A stretch of 64,000 nt of DNA from Brevundimonas sp. (GCF_003248455.1 NZ_QFNM01000015.1:16200-80199), one strand, 5' to 3'. Counted from the stretch's first letter, positions 53,499 to 63,401 are shown. Notes: generated by a model not told the origin, from the sequence alone. Made by a program: numbers and translations.

Positions 53499-54242
53499 CT
53501 ATTGGAAGGAGCGCGCCCGCGCCGCCTCCAGGTCGGTCGGGTTGTCGATCGACAGGGGGGCTTCCTCGATGACGGCGGCCCAGATCTGCATCCCCAGTTC
53601 AAGCCCGCGCAATTGCTCCAGCTTTTCGCGCTTCTCCAGCGGCGACTGCGGCGCCGCGCAGAAGCGGTTCAGGGCCTCGCGGCGATAGCCGTAGACGCCG
53701 ACGTGGCGCCACACGGCCCCGTCGCCGTAAAGGGTCGAGCGGGTGAAATACAGGGCGCGGCCCTGGCGTTCGACCTCTCTCCGGTCGTTCTGTTTCAGGG
53801 CCAGCACAGCCTTGACCACGTCGGGATTGGTCCGGTCCGACACATCGGCCTCGGCCGCGACAAGGGTGGCGATGTCGCAGGCCGGTTCGCCGTGCAGAAT
53901 GGCCGCGCAGGCGGTGGCCAGGCCGGGGCTGGCGAAGGGCATGTCGCCCTGGACGTTGATGACGGCGTCGAAATCGCCTTGCGGATCGATGGCGTCCACA
54001 GCAGCGCGGATGCGGTCCGAGCCGGAGGGCAGGTCCGGGTCGGTCAGGATCGCGCGTCCGCCCTCGGCCTCGATCGCCTCGACGATCTCGGGATCGCCGG
54101 CGGCGACCGCCACCGGCAGGCCCGAGGCCTCGGCCTGGCGATAGGCGCGCACGATCATGGGGACGCCGCCGATCAGGGCCAGAGGCTTGTTGGGCAGACG
54201 GGTGGCCGCCATACGAGCGGGTATCATTATCAAAGGGTTCAT
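53499..54242 (-). CDS. kdsB: 3-deoxy-manno-octulosonate cytidylyltransferase
   Basis: Activates Kdo as CMP-Kdo for lipopolysaccharide inner core. The 247 residues are the normal size. The nucleotide-binding N-terminus (MIPARMAATRLPNKPLALIG) has the Arg/Lys motif, followed by DPDLPSGSDRIRAA near 85, INVQGDMPF near 109 and HVGVYGYRREALNRF near 185. Cytosolic. It complements kdsD at the left edge of the window. Confidence 0.97.
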   Translation of the reverse strand: MNPLIMIPARMAATRLPNKPLALIGGVPMIVRAYRQAEASGLPVAVAAGDPEIVEAIEAEGGRAILTDPDLPSGSDRIRAAVDAIDPQGDFDAVINVQGDMPFASPGLATACAAILHGEPACDIATLVAAEADVSDRTNPDVVKAVLALKQNDRREVERQGRALYFTRSTLYGDGAVWRHVGVYGYRREALNRFCAAPQSPLEKREKLEQLRGLELGMQIWAAVIEEAPLSIDNPTDLEAARARSFQ

Positions 54243-54383
54243 CGGCTTCCCTGGCGCGATACCGAGCCGGCGTCTGCCGGGCCGGTTGCGAAGGCCGCGC
54301 TAGCGTGCCAGACACGGCAAGGCAAGACTATGACCAGGCGCGGTTCAACAGCCTGGAAGCGGCGGAGGGGAGAGACGGGGCGC

Positions 54384-55118
54384 ATGAGCGGCGATCTGAA
54401 GTGGAACAAGATTTTCGGCGCGGCCCTGGGGACGGCGTTCGTCATCCTGGTCGTGCAGCAGGCGTCGGGCCTGATCTATCACTCCGAACCGCCGGAAAAG
54501 ATGGGCTATTTCGTCGACGCCCCAGACGAGACAGCCGGCGCCGAACAGGCCGAGCTGCCGCCGGACTGGGGCACGGTGCTGCCCGCCGCCGACCTGGCGG
54601 CGGGCGAAGCGGCCTTCGCGCGCTGCCAGGCCTGCCATGACGGCCACCAGGGCGGCGCCGACAAGATCGGTCCGAATTTGTACGGCGTGATCGGCGGTCC
54701 GGTCGAGCACCGCCCCGGCTTCGCCTATTCGGACGCCATGACCAAGCACAAGGCCGAGGTTCCGACCTGGACCTATGACGCGGTGAACGCCTTCATCACC
54801 GCCCCGGCGCGCTATATTCCTGGCACCAAGATGTCCTTCGCCGGCATTCGCGACACCCAGACGCGCATCAATCTGATCGCCTGGCTGCGGACTCAAGGGT
54901 CGACCGGCTACGCCATTCCCGCGCCCGATCCCTCACGTCAGCCGGGCGCCGCGGCTCCGGCCGGCGCGCCGTCCGAGGGCGGCGAACCGGCGGTGACGGA
55001 AGGCGCGGCTGCGACCGAGTCCGCCGGAACCTCGCCCGCCGCCGCCGCGCCCGACGCCGTCCAGGCGACGCCGGCCGCCCCGCCGGCCGCGACCAGCGCG
55101 GCGCCGCCGAACCACTGA
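54384..55118 (+). CDS. membrane-anchored c-type cytochrome (CycM-like)
   Basis: Single-haem cytochrome c of 244 residues. An N-terminal uncleaved anchor (IFGAALGTAFVILVVQQASG) is followed by a class I cytochrome domain: haem-binding CQACH near residues 81-85, GPNLYGVIGGPVEHRPGFAY near 96, and the Met ligand in GTKMSFAGI near 152. The Ala/Pro-rich C-terminal 50 residues look disordered and are unusual for the class. It likely carries electrons from the bc1 complex to a terminal oxidase in the periplasm. Confidence 0.92.
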   Translation: MSGDLKWNKIFGAALGTAFVILVVQQASGLIYHSEPPEKMGYFVDAPDETAGAEQAELPPDWGTVLPAADLAAGEAAFARCQACHDGHQGGADKIGPNLYGVIGGPVEHRPGFAYSDAMTKHKAEVPTWTYDAVNAFITAPARYIPGTKMSFAGIRDTQTRINLIAWLRTQGSTGYAIPAPDPSRQPGAAAPAGAPSEGGEPAVTEGAAATESAGTSPAAAAPDAVQATPAAPPAATSAAPPNH

Positions 55119-55120
55119 CC

Positions 55121-55735
55121 TCAGAGAATTTGCGCCGCCTCGTCGAAGCTCAGGCGGGGCGAGCGGGGAAACAGGTTCTCGTCCGAGCCATAGCCCAGGT
55201 TCAGGATGTAGTTCGGCTCGACATTGCTGTCGGGGAAGAACTCGGCCTTGACCGCTGGGGCGTCGAAGCCGGACATCGGGCCGACGTCCAGGCCCAGGGC
55301 GCGCGCGGCGATGGTCAGATAGCCGCCCTGCAGCGAGGCGTTGCGGAATGCGCTCTCGCGGCGGCCGGCCTCGTCGGCGAACCAGTCGCGGGCGCCCGGC
55401 GCGTGCGGGAACAGGGCGTGCAGATGGTCGTGGAAGTCGATGTCCTGGGCCAGGATCAGATTAACCGGGGCCTGCTGGGTCTTGGCGCGATTGCCCTCGC
55501 TCATCAGGGGGACCAGCCGGGCCTTGGCCTCGGGCGAGGTGATGAAGACGAAGCGGGCGGGGCCGGCGTTGACGGCGGTCGGGCCGAATTTGGTCAGGTC
55601 GTACAGCTTGCGCAGCAGTTCGGGCGGCACCGGACGGTCGGTCCAGGCGTTGCGGGTGCGCGCCTCGGTGAACAGTTGCGACAGGGCGGCGTCCGACAGC
55701 GGGACGTCGCGTTGGGTGATGGCGTCGTAAGCCAT
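55121..55735 (-). CDS. malonic semialdehyde reductase/nitroreductase family protein (RutE-like)
   Basis: FMN-dependent nitroreductase-fold protein of 204 residues. It matches RutE/Had[61 protein letters not shown] and [20 protein letters not shown]. RutE reduces malonic semialdehyde from uracil breakdown, but no other rut gene is present, so the role may be a general one. It lies 2 bp from the convergent cytochrome stop. Confidence 0.9.
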   Translation of the reverse strand: MAYDAITQRDVPLSDAALSQLFTEARTRNAWTDRPVPPELLRKLYDLTKFGPTAVNAGPARFVFITSPEAKARLVPLMSEGNRAKTQQAPVNLILAQDIDFHDHLHALFPHAPGARDWFADEAGRRESAFRNASLQGGYLTIAARALGLDVGPMSGFDAPAVKAEFFPDSNVEPNYILNLGYGSDENLFPRSPRLSFDEAAQIL

Positions 55736-55906
55736 GGGGAGGATGCCTTCCTGAATAACAGCAACGAGTGCGGATGCTAATTAAGCTCTCTGAAGGCGGC
55801 CGCAAGACCGGATCCGGCGCCGCTGGGTTTCCGAAATCGACATGATGCGGCGGGCAGGGGGTTAAAACCCCTGTCGCGGGCGCGGTCTTGCCCCTATCTA
55901 AGAGGC

Positions 55907-56236
55907 ATGAAAGATCTGACCCAACTGATGCAGCAGGCCCAGGCGATGCAGCAAAAGCTGCAGGACGCCCAGGCCAAGATGGCCGACACCGCCGCCGATG
56001 GTTCGTCGGGCGGCGGCCTCGTGTCCGTCTCCCTGAAGGGGCCGGGCGAGATCACGGCGATCAGGATCGACGACAGCCTGCTGACCCCCGGCGAAGGCGA
56101 GATACTGGCCGATCTGATCGTGGCCGCCCACGCCGACGCCAAGCGCAAGCTGGACGACCAGAACAACGCCCTGATGCGCGAGGCCGCCGGCCCCATGGCC
56201 GGGATGAACATTCCCGGAATGCCGAAACTGTTCTGA
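55907..56236 (+). CDS. YbaB/EbfC family nucleoid-associated protein
   Basis: Small DNA-binding dimer of 109 residues that often sits directly before recR. Helical arms ([20 protein letters not shown]) flank a beta-sheet core ([20 protein letters not shown]), and [20 protein letters not shown] ends the fold. The stop overlaps the recR start in TGATG, showing translational coupling. Binds and compacts DNA in related bacteria. Confidence 0.95.
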   Translation: MKDLTQLMQQAQAMQQKLQDAQAKMADTAADGSSGGGLVSVSLKGPGEITAIRIDDSLLTPGEGEILADLIVAAHADAKRKLDDQNNALMREAAGPMAGMNIPGMPKLF

Positions 56237-56838
56237 TGGCCGCCTCCGCCGGGCCGGAGATTGAGCGGCTGATCTCGCTTCTCGCCAAACTGCCCGGGCT
56301 GGGGCCGCGATCCGCCCGGCGCGCCGCCCTGGCCCTGCTGAAGCGGCGCGAACAGCTGCTGGTCCCGCTGGCGGCGTCCTTGGTCGAGACCGCCGAGAAG
56401 GTCGTCTCCTGCTCGGTCTGCGGCGCGCCGGACACCCGCGACCCGTGCGCCATCTGCGCGGACGACGCGCGCGACAACGGCCTGATCTGCGTCGTGGAGG
56501 AGGCGGGCGCTCTTTGGGCCATGGAGCGGTCCGGCGCCTTTCGAGGCAAATATCATGTGCTGGGCGGCCTGCTGTCGGCGCTGGACGGCGTGGGGCCGGA
56601 GCATCTGCGCATCGCCGAACTGGTCGGGCGCGCAAGGGGCGGCGGCGTGCGCGAGGTCGTCCTAGCCCTGCCCGCCACCGTTGACGGCCAGACCACCGCC
56701 CACTATGTCGCCGAGCGCATCGCCGGCCCCGAAGTCGAAGTCACCTCTCTGGCGCGCGGCGTGCCGGTCGGGGGCGAATTGGATTGGCTGGACGACGGCA
56801 CCATCGTCCAGGCCCTGAAGGCGCGCCGCCCGACTTGA
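56236..56838 (+). CDS. recR: recombination mediator protein RecR
   Basis: Part of the RecFOR pathway that loads RecA at gaps. The 200 residues include the HhH motif [20 protein letters not shown] at 15-34, the four-cysteine zinc site [16 protein letters not shown] near 59-74 and the Toprim domain ([40 protein letters not shown]). The start overlaps the ybaB stop, the standard ybaB-recR arrangement. Confidence 0.97.
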   Translation: MAASAGPEIERLISLLAKLPGLGPRSARRAALALLKRREQLLVPLAASLVETAEKVVSCSVCGAPDTRDPCAICADDARDNGLICVVEEAGALWAMERSGAFRGKYHVLGGLLSALDGVGPEHLRIAELVGRARGGGVREVVLALPATVDGQTTAHYVAERIAGPEVEVTSLARGVPVGGELDWLDDGTIVQALKARRPT

Positions 56839-56844
56839 GACGGA

Positions 56845-57201
56845 TCAGTTCGACGGCTGCGTCGGCGCGTTGACGTTGGGCGCCTCGCCGGTCGGCGCAG
56901 GCTGTGCGCGGCCGGTGGAATCGGTCGGGGCGTCGGCGGCGGGGGGCGTGCGGCTGTCGCCATCGAAGGCGCGGGCGTCGGCGGCCTGCTGGCCGGTCGT
57001 CGGGTTCTGCGCCTGGAAGGCGCCGTTCGACACGAACCAGAACCCCAGCAACAGGATCGCCGCCGCAAGGGTGGACACCACCAGCAGCACCAGGATCCGC
57101 GGGCTCTTGCGGCCGGCCCTCACATATTCGGCGTCGACCGGGCGGCCTTGGCGCACGGCGTCTGCGGCCTGATCGTGGCGGCGGGGTTCTTGCGGCTTCA
57201 T
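56845..57201 (-). CDS. hypothetical single-pass membrane protein
   Basis: No family was recognised. The 118-residue protein has a basic N-terminal region (PRRHDQAADAVRQGRPVDAE), one membrane segment (ILVLLVVSTLAAAILLLGFWFVSN is at about 36-58), and a Pro/Ala/Thr-rich periplasmic tail that looks disordered. The start at 57201 is chosen over an in-frame one 90 bases upstream, because GGAGGA lies just before it. It converges with recR and is divergent from rmuC. Confidence 0.7.
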   Translation of the reverse strand: MKPQEPRRHDQAADAVRQGRPVDAEYVRAGRKSPRILVLLVVSTLAAAILLLGFWFVSNGAFQAQNPTTGQQAADARAFDGDSRTPPAADAPTDSTGRAQPAPTGEAPNVNAPTQPSN

Positions 57202-57319
57202 GGTTTGGTCCTCCTCCGTTCCAGTCAGACCAACGTGATGGGAACGGCTGCGTTCCTGAACGCGCGGGCCTACGCGGGCCGCGCTTCTCATGACGGGCGA
57301 CTCCCGCTAGGAACGGAGC

Positions 57320-58537
57320 ATGAACATGATCGTGGTCGTTCTCGCCCTTGTCGCCGCCGCCTGCGGGGGCGGTTTCCTGTGGGCCTTCATGGGCTGGCAG
57401 AGGACGCGCGGCGAACTGGCGGCGGCCCAGGGGCGCGTCGAAGCGGTCGAGGACAGCCGCGTCACCATGGCCGAACTGCTCAAGGCCCAGGCGGCCCAGT
57501 CGGCCCAGGTCGTGGCCGACCAGATGGTCAGCCGCGCCACCGAGACCTTCCGCGCCCAGGACCTGCTGGCCCGCGAAAGGATGGCCGCTCAGCTGAAGCC
57601 GGTCGCCGACACCCTGACCAAGTTCCAGGAACATGTCGCCGCGCTGGAGAAAACCCGGTCCGAGGAGACCGGCGGCCTGCGCGAACAGCTGGCGGCCCTG
57701 ATGGCGGCCTCGTCCGCCACCCGCGACGAGGCGCGCAAACTGACCGAGGCCCTGCGCGGCAACACCGGCCGGCGCGGCCGCTGGGGCGAACAGACCTGCC
57801 GAAACGTGCTGGAGGCCGCCGGCATGGCCGGCCGGTTCGACTTCACCGAACAGACCTCCAGCGCCGACGACGAGGGCCGTCAGAACCGGCCGGACTTCAT
57901 CGTGCGCCTGCCCGGCGGCGGCATGTTCGTGATCGACGCCAAGGTGCCCCTGGCCTTCGCCGACGAGGACGAGGACGAAGAGGCGCGCGCCCGCTCCGTG
58001 GGCCTGCGCACCGCCGCCAGCCTCAAGACCCATGTGCGCCAGCTGTCGTCCAAGGCCTATCAGGACCAGTTCAAGCCCAGCCCCGATTTCGTCGTCCTGT
58101 TCGTGCCGGGCGACAGCTTTCTGGCCACGGCGCTGGACCATGCGCCGGACCTGTTGTCCGACGCGATGGAATCGCGCGTGGTCATCGCCACCCCCTCCAC
58201 CCTGTTCGCCCTGTGCAAGGCTGTGGCCTATGGCTGGCGCGCGGAGGAGCAGGCGGCCAACGCCGACAAGGTCGCCGCCCTGGGCCGCGAGCTCTACAAA
58301 CGGCTGTCGGTCATGGGCGGCCACGCCTCGGCCATCGGCCGGGCGCTGGACCAGGCGGTCGGCAAATACAATCAGTTCGTCGGCTCGCTGGAGAGCCAGG
58401 TCATGGTCTCGGCCAGACGGTTCGAGGACCTGCAGGTGGACCATCAGGGCAAGACCCTGCCCGATCTGGCGCCGGTCGAGACCGCACCTCGCGTTCTCAG
58501 CCGCCCCGAACTGATCGCCTCCCCATCCTCGGACTGA
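57320..58537 (+). CDS. rmuC: DNA recombination protein RmuC
   Basis: Putative nuclease-fold protein limiting DNA inversions and rearrangements. The 405 residues comprise an N-terminal membrane anchor (VVVLALVAAACGGGFLWAFM), a coiled-coil region to about 150 and the RmuC domain: GRRGRWGEQTCRNVLEAAGM, RPDFIVRLPGGGMFVIDAKV (PD-D/E-x-K core) and FVVLFVPGDSFLATALDHAP. This is the full family layout. Starts at 57320 and 57326 are both ATG. Confidence 0.95.
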   Translation: MNMIVVVLALVAAACGGGFLWAFMGWQRTRGELAAAQGRVEAVEDSRVTMAELLKAQAAQSAQVVADQMVSRATETFRAQDLLARERMAAQLKPVADTLTKFQEHVAALEKTRSEETGGLREQLAALMAASSATRDEARKLTEALRGNTGRRGRWGEQTCRNVLEAAGMAGRFDFTEQTSSADDEGRQNRPDFIVRLPGGGMFVIDAKVPLAFADEDEDEEARARSVGLRTAASLKTHVRQLSSKAYQDQFKPSPDFVVLFVPGDSFLATALDHAPDLLSDAMESRVVIATPSTLFALCKAVAYGWRAEEQAANADKVAALGRELYKRLSVMGGHASAIGRALDQAVGKYNQFVGSLESQVMVSARRFEDLQVDHQGKTLPDLAPVETAPRVLSRPELIASPSSD

Positions 58538-58591
58538 TTCCAAAATCATGGAAAGGTCACTTGACTAACGCCATCCGTGTATGACAATGTT

Positions 58592-58610
58592 CCTTGTCAA
58601 ATGGACAAGG
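58592..58610. promoter_or_regulatory. operator-like palindrome before membrane protein/XRE pair
   Basis: CCTTGT (58592-58597) and ACAAGG (58605-58610) are perfectly inverted around 7 bases, 11 bp before the membrane-protein start. TTGACT at 58561-58566 is a possible -35. The small XRE regulator encoded at 59084 may bind here. Confidence 0.45.
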
Positions 58611-58621
58611 GGTGTTGACTG

Positions 58622-59080
58622 ATGGGCAAGTGGGGCGCCGTGATCAGGGCGGCCGCGATCACGTTCGGCGGCGGTTTGTTGTTCGCTTTCCTGGGCGGCG
58701 TCATGGCCGGCTACGCCGCATCCAGCGGCTGGGTCGACGGCGACTTGGCCGAACTGATCGTCACGGCGATCTTCGCCGTCGCCATCATGATCGGGGCCCT
58801 GTGGATCGGAGCGGAATGGATGCGCGTCATCGACGAAGCCGCGCGCGAGGCGCACAAGGCCGCCTGGTACTGGGGCGGAACCGCGGGAATGTGCGTCAGC
58901 GGCGTCGCCCTGATCCTCTCCTCCGCCGGGCCCTGGCGCGACGTCATCGCCCGCCATGTCGGGTCGGGGGCGGCGCCGATCGACTATCTGTCCGCCGGCG
59001 CGGCCCTGATGATCGCCCCCATGCTGATCGGCTATGTCGTAGTCTGGGCCTGGTGGTGGCTGGCGCGGATGCGAGCTTGA
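58622..59080 (+). CDS. hypothetical membrane protein paired with XRE regulator
   Basis: No named family was recognised. The 152-residue protein has four hydrophobic segments (AAAITFGGGLLFAFLGGVMA, ELIVTAIFAVAIMIGALWIG, WGGTAGMCVSGVALILSSAG and LSAGAALMIAPMLIGYVVVW) separated by short charged loops. It should reside in the inner membrane. A small XRE regulator follows by 3 bp, a gene pairing common in alphaproteobacteria. The regulator may control the pair through the palindrome upstream. Confidence 0.78.
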   Translation: MGKWGAVIRAAAITFGGGLLFAFLGGVMAGYAASSGWVDGDLAELIVTAIFAVAIMIGALWIGAEWMRVIDEAAREAHKAAWYWGGTAGMCVSGVALILSSAGPWRDVIARHVGSGAAPIDYLSAGAALMIAPMLIGYVVVWAWWWLARMRA

Positions 59081-59083
59081 GCC

Positions 59084-59272
59084 ATGAACAACCGTCTAAA
59101 GGTGCTGCGCGCCGAACGCGACTGGAGCCAGGCGCAGCTGGCCGAACAGTTGGGCGTGTCGCGCCAGACCGTGAATGCGCTGGAAACCGGGCGCTACGAC
59201 CCCTCGCTGCCGCTGGCCTTCAGGATCGCCCGCATCTTCGGCCAGCCCATCGAATCCATCTTCTCGGAATAG
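59084..59272 (+). CDS. small XRE family transcriptional regulator
   Basis: A 62-residue stand-alone HTH_3 protein of the YozG type: RLKVLRAERDWSQAQLAEQL gives helices 1-2, GVSRQTVNALETGRYDPSLP the turn and recognition helix, and LAFRIARIFGQPIESIFSE the last helices. Such short Cro-like regulators usually control an adjacent membrane protein of the kind found directly upstream. Starts 3 bp after that gene. Confidence 0.9.
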   Translation: MNNRLKVLRAERDWSQAQLAEQLGVSRQTVNALETGRYDPSLPLAFRIARIFGQPIESIFSE

Positions 59273-59324
59273 TCGGCGGTCCAGGCCGCTTCATTTCAAT
59301 CTCGTTTCGCCACAAGGATCGACC

Positions 59325-60311
59325 ATGACTTTCGCCCGTTTGCTCAAGACCTCGGCCTCCACCCTCGCGCGCGGCGCGCTGGGCGCCGCCGCCGGCCTGG
59401 CCCTGTTCTGCGCCGTCGCCGGTTCGCCTCTCGACGCCCAGGCCCAGGCCCAGCCCCAGGTCCAGCCGTCGGCGACGCCCGCGCCGGCTCCGGCGCCGAT
59501 CGAGGGGCGCGGTCCGGCGCTATGGGTGGTCAGGGACGCCGATTCCACCCTCTATCTGTTCGGCTCGGTCCATGTGCTGCGTCCGACGACCGGCTGGGCC
59601 AGCCCGCGCGTCCAGGCCGCCTTCGACAGCGCGTCCGATATCTGGTTCGAGATCAGCAACCCCGACGATCAGGCCGCCATCATGCCGCTGATCCAGCAGC
59701 ACGGCCTGTCGCTGGACACGCCCCTGTCCAGCCGCCTGACGCCGGAGGAGAACGCCGAACTGGAGGCGGCCGCCGGCGCCATGGGGTCGTCGGCCGCCCA
59801 GCTTCAGCCGTTCAAGCCCTGGTTGGCGGCCCTCACCCTGTCGGTCGCCCCTCTCGTCAAGGCGGGCTACGATCCCAAGTCCGGCGTGGAACTGGTGCTG
59901 AAGGCGCGAGCCGAGGCGGCGGGCAAGCCGATCCACGCCTTCGAGACCATCGACAAACAGGTCGGCATTCTGGCCAACCTGCCCGACGAGGTGCAGATGG
60001 CCTTCCTGCGCGAAACCCTGAAGGACTATCAAAAGGCCGCGACCCAGCTGGACGAAATGGTCTCGGCCTGGGCCAGCGGCGACATCGGCGCCATCGACCG
60101 CATCATGGTGGCCGAGTTGAAGGACGCCTCGCCGGCCCTGTATCAGGCGCTGCTGGTCGACCGGAACACCGATTGGGCCGACCAGATCCAGACCCTGCTG
60201 CAAGGCTCCGGCACGGCCTTCATCGCCGTGGGCGCCGGGCACCTGACGGGCGACGACAGCGTTCAGGCGATCCTGAAACAGCGCGGCGTCACGGTCGAAA
60301 CGGTGGAGTGA
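59325..60311 (+). CDS. TraB/GumN family protein
   Basis: Periplasmic protein of 328 residues. The signal peptide (LGAAAGLALFCAVAGSPLDA) is followed by a Pro/Ala linker and the TraB/GumN domain: PALWVVRDADSTLYLFGSVH near 65-84, then WFEISNPDDQAA, GIDKQV-type HAFETIDKQVGILANLPDEV and FIAVGAGHLTGDDSVQAIL near the C-terminus. The conserved GS-H and GAGH-x-x-G-x-x-S/D patterns suggest a metalloprotease-like fold. The substrate is unknown. Confidence 0.9.
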   Translation: MTFARLLKTSASTLARGALGAAAGLALFCAVAGSPLDAQAQAQPQVQPSATPAPAPAPIEGRGPALWVVRDADSTLYLFGSVHVLRPTTGWASPRVQAAFDSASDIWFEISNPDDQAAIMPLIQQHGLSLDTPLSSRLTPEENAELEAAAGAMGSSAAQLQPFKPWLAALTLSVAPLVKAGYDPKSGVELVLKARAEAAGKPIHAFETIDKQVGILANLPDEVQMAFLRETLKDYQKAATQLDEMVSAWASGDIGAIDRIMVAELKDASPALYQALLVDRNTDWADQIQTLLQGSGTAFIAVGAGHLTGDDSVQAILKQRGVTVETVE

Positions 60312-60428
60312 AGCCGATCAGCGCCCTCCAGTCTCATTATTCCAGGCCGTGAAAGGGTCTCCTGCGGCCCGCCTGAAACAGTGAGGTCTGGACCGGCGAT
60401 GTCCTGATGCAAGCGATGGCCTGATTTA

Positions 60429-60468
60429 CGCTTCAGCCAGAACCGCGAAAGCGGTTCCGGCTGAAGCG
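60429..60468. terminator. strong bidirectional hairpin between TraB/GumN and glcB
   Basis: Nested inverted repeats CGCTTCAGCC ... GGCTGAAGCG and AACCGC-GAAA-GCGGTT form a 16-bp stem with a 2-by-2 internal mismatch and a GAAA tetraloop. It lies between two convergent genes, so it can end transcription from both. There is no T run. Confidence 0.65.
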
Positions 60469-60475
60469 ACCAAGC

Positions 60476-62614
60476 CTAGACGCGGCCCTTCGCCTTCAGC
60501 CGCCAAGCGTGAAGCAGCGGCTCCGTATAGCCGTTCGGCTGCGCCGCCCCTTCGAAGACCAGGGCGCGCGCCGCCCGATAGGCCGGGCTGGCCTCCGGGG
60601 CGGGAGCCATCGGCCGATAGAGAGGATCGCCGGCGTTCTGGCCGTCCACCTTGGCCGCCATGCGCAGGAAGGCCGCCTCGACCTGTTCGGGCGTGCAGAC
60701 CCCGTGCAGCAGCCAGTTTGCGATGTGCTGCGAACTGATCCTCAGGGTCGCCCGGTCCTCCATCAGGCCGATGTCGTGGATGTCGGGCACCTTGGAGCAG
60801 CCGACGCCCTGGTCGATCCAGCGCACGACATAGCCGAGGATGCCCTGGGCGTTGTTGTCCAGTTCGGCCGCCACCTCGGCCTCGGACCAGTTCGCCCCGT
60901 TGGCCAGCGGCGGGGTCAGCAGGGCCTCCAGCCCCGGCGCCGGCTGGCGTGCGACATCCTTCTGCACCGCGAAAACATCGACGGCGTGATAGTGCAGGGC
61001 GTGCAGGGTCGCCGCCGTCGGCGACGGGGTCCAGGCGGTGTTGGCGCCGGTTCGGGGATGACCGATCTTCTGTTCCAGCATGTCCGCCATCCGGTCGGGC
61101 GCCGCCCACATTCCCTTGCCGATCTGGGCCCGGCCCGACAGGCCGCATTTCAGGCCGATGGCGACGTTTCTGGCCTCATAGGCGGCGATCCAGGCGCTGG
61201 ATTTGATGTCCGCCTTTCGCACGACCGGTCCCGCCTGCATGACGGTGTGAATCTCGTCGCCGGTGCGGTCCAGGAAGCCGGTGTTGATGAAGACGATCCG
61301 GTCCTTCACCGCCTGGATGCAGGCCGCCAGATTGGCCGAGGTGCGCCGCTCTTCGTCCATCACCCCGACCTTGATCGCATGGCGCGGCAGGGCCAGCAGG
61401 TCCTCCACGGCGTCGAACAGCCGATCGGTGAAGGCGGCCTCGTCCGGCCCGTGCATCTTGGGTTTGACGATATAGACCGAGCCCGTCGCGCTGTTGCCGA
61501 ATCCGCCGAGTCCCTTGAGATCGTACAGGGCGATCAGGCTGGTGACGATGGCGTCCATGATGCCCTCGGGCGCCTCGGACCCGTCGGCCAGACGAATGGC
61601 GGGGGTGGTCATCAGATGACCGACGTTGCGCACGAACAGCAGCGAACGCCCCTTCAGCGTCACCGTCGATCCGTCCGGCGCCGTCCAGTGACGATCCGGC
61701 TCCAGCGCCCGTGTCAGGGTCTCTCCGCCCTTGTCGAAGGTCGCCGACAGGTCGCCGCGCATCAGGCCCAGCCAGTTGCGATAGGCCTCGGTCTTGTCCG
61801 CCGCATCGACGGCGGCGACGGAATCCTCCAGATCGACGATGGTGGTCAGGGCCGATTCCAGCACCACGTCCGCCAGCCCCGCGGCATCGCCGCGCCCGAC
61901 CGGATGATCCCGGTCGATGACCAGTTCGATATGCAGGCCGTTGTGAACCAGCAGGATCGAGGACGGCGACGCCGCCTCGCCGCGGAAACCGACGAACTGC
62001 GCCGCATCCTTCAGCGCGGGCGACAAGGCGCCGTCCACGACCGACCATCCGGCGACGTCGGCATGCGAACCTCGGGCCAGGGGCGCCGCCTCGTCCAGCA
62101 GGGTCTTGGCCCGCGCCACCACCCGTGCGCCCCGCCCCGCATCATAGCCCTTGCCCGAAGGCAGGTCGCCCAGGGCGTCCGTGCCGTACAGGGCGTCGTA
62201 CAGGCTGCCCCAGCGCGCATTGGCGGCGTTCAACAAGAAACGCGCGTTCAGGACGGGCACGACGAGCTGCGGCCCGGCCATGCGGGCGATCTCGGCGTCC
62301 ACCCCTTCGGTCGTGATCGTGAAAGGCTGCGGCTCCTCGGCCAGATAGCCGATCTCGCGCAGGAAGGCCTCGGAGGTCCCGACGTCGTAGGGCTGACCCC
62401 GCCGCGCCCTGTGCCAGTCGTCGATCTGCGCCTGCAGGGCGTCGCGTCGTTCCAGCAGGGCGCGGTTTTCCGGCGCGAACCGGGCGAAGATGTCCGCCGC
62501 GCCGATCCAGAAGGACGCCGCATCCAGACCCAGCCCCGGCAGAACGTCCTGCTCGATCAGGGCGGTCAACTCGCCCGCCACCTGCAATCCGGCGCGATCT
62601 TCATGGGTCGTCAT
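60476..62614 (-). CDS. glcB: malate synthase G
   Basis: Condenses glyoxylate and acetyl-CoA to malate in the glyoxylate cycle. The 712 residues match the G isoform. Signatures are [18 protein letters not shown] near 263, [16 protein letters not shown] near 335 (glyoxylate-binding Arg) and [20 protein letters not shown] near 624, with its catalytic Asp. The start at 62614 gives a normal N-terminus; the frame is open 27 codons further. Isocitrate lyase is not in the window. Confidence 0.96.
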   Translation of the reverse strand: MTTHEDRAGLQVAGELTALIEQDVLPGLGLDAASFWIGAADIFARFAPENRALLERRDALQAQIDDWHRARRGQPYDVGTSEAFLREIGYLAEEPQPFTITTEGVDAEIARMAGPQLVVPVLNARFLLNAANARWGSLYDALYGTDALGDLPSGKGYDAGRGARVVARAKTLLDEAAPLARGSHADVAGWSVVDGALSPALKDAAQFVGFRGEAASPSSILLVHNGLHIELVIDRDHPVGRGDAAGLADVVLESALTTIVDLEDSVAAVDAADKTEAYRNWLGLMRGDLSATFDKGGETLTRALEPDRHWTAPDGSTVTLKGRSLLFVRNVGHLMTTPAIRLADGSEAPEGIMDAIVTSLIALYDLKGLGGFGNSATGSVYIVKPKMHGPDEAAFTDRLFDAVEDLLALPRHAIKVGVMDEERRTSANLAACIQAVKDRIVFINTGFLDRTGDEIHTVMQAGPVVRKADIKSSAWIAAYEARNVAIGLKCGLSGRAQIGKGMWAAPDRMADMLEQKIGHPRTGANTAWTPSPTAATLHALHYHAVDVFAVQKDVARQPAPGLEALLTPPLANGANWSEAEVAAELDNNAQGILGYVVRWIDQGVGCSKVPDIHDIGLMEDRATLRISSQHIANWLLHGVCTPEQVEAAFLRMAAKVDGQNAGDPLYRPMAPAPEASPAYRAARALVFEGAAQPNGYTEPLLHAWRLKAKGRV

Positions 62615-62791
62615 CACGGCGTCTCCTCCGGCGCGGCCGGCCTGTAACAATGCGTGATGAGGTAAGCGGAGCCCGCTCGCCCGCGCAAGGGTCACGTCGC
62701 GTCACCGGGGTCGCTTTTCGTCTAACGGCCGCGCCGCCTGGTCAGAAACCCTTAACCGCGTCCGTGAACGAGACCGCAAGCGGCGGCCCCT

Positions 62792-63217
62792 ATGGTCGGC
62801 CTTACGGACGACATGGCGTCCGATCCGGTCGAGCGTTTCCCGATGCTGTTTCTTCTGAACGATGTGGTGTTCGACCTGGACGAGGCCTGCCCGGTCACGC
62901 CCGCCGACACGCGCCGGTTCGAGAAGCTGTCCTTCGACTATGTGCTGGAACTGGGCTGCGAGCTGTTCGCCGAGAATCCGTTGCTGCACAGGAACGACCC
63001 CGAGCGCGCGCGCCGTCTGGCCTGGCTGATCGCCGAACGCAGCCCGGACGTCAACGCCGCCCTGTTCGCCGCCCCGGCCGTCGCCTGCGACCCCGATCTG
63101 GTCGAGCCGCGCTTCTGCGCCCTGCCCGGCGCCGTCATGCGCCAACTCCAGGCCAAGGGCCATCGCCTCGACGCCGTCGCCGCCGACCGCGCCGTCTGGA
63201 ACCGAATGGCCGCCTGA
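62792..63217 (+). CDS. hypothetical protein
   Basis: No family was recognised. The 141-residue soluble protein begins MVGLTDDMASDPVERFPMLF, has a central DEACPVTPADTRRFEKLSFD and a helical C-terminus (PGAVMRQLQAKGHRLDAVAA). Codon bias is strong and a second in-frame ATG lies at 62813. It is divergent from glcB with a 177-bp gap. An alphaproteobacterial conserved protein is likely, but no role can be assigned. Confidence 0.65.
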   Translation: MVGLTDDMASDPVERFPMLFLLNDVVFDLDEACPVTPADTRRFEKLSFDYVLELGCELFAENPLLHRNDPERARRLAWLIAERSPDVNAALFAAPAVACDPDLVEPRFCALPGAVMRQLQAKGHRLDAVAADRAVWNRMAA

Positions 63218-63242
63218 GGTCGGACGGCCTTGAGGCTTCGCG

Positions 63243-63401
63243 TCACATCACCGTATTGAACACGACGTGCACCATCGTCGCCACCGCGACGATGAAGCCG
63301 AAGCCGATCATCAGGCCCAAGGCGGGATGAAGGGGTCTGCGCCCGACCGGATAATCCGTGCGGGGGTGGGCGGTGCGGTCTTGAGGATGGATCACAGCCA
63401 T
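63243..63401 (-). CDS. small hypothetical membrane protein (52 aa)
   Basis: A 52-residue frame with a polar N-terminus (HPQDRTAHPRTDYPVGRRPL) and one C-terminal hydrophobic segment (ALGLMIGFGFIVAVATMVHV). AGGAAA upstream of the ATG at 63401 is a fair ribosome site. It lies between the hypothetical gene and prfC, divergent from the latter. It could be a small tail-anchored protein or a chance frame. Confidence 0.45.
   Translation of the reverse strand: MAVIHPQDRTAHPRTDYPVGRRPLHPALGLMIGFGFIVAVATMVHVVFNTVM

Noticed and set aside
60509..62647. 712-codon open frame opposite malate synthase G
   Set aside because: Antisense shadow of glcB with Arg/Gly/His/Gln-rich translation and no recognisable motif.
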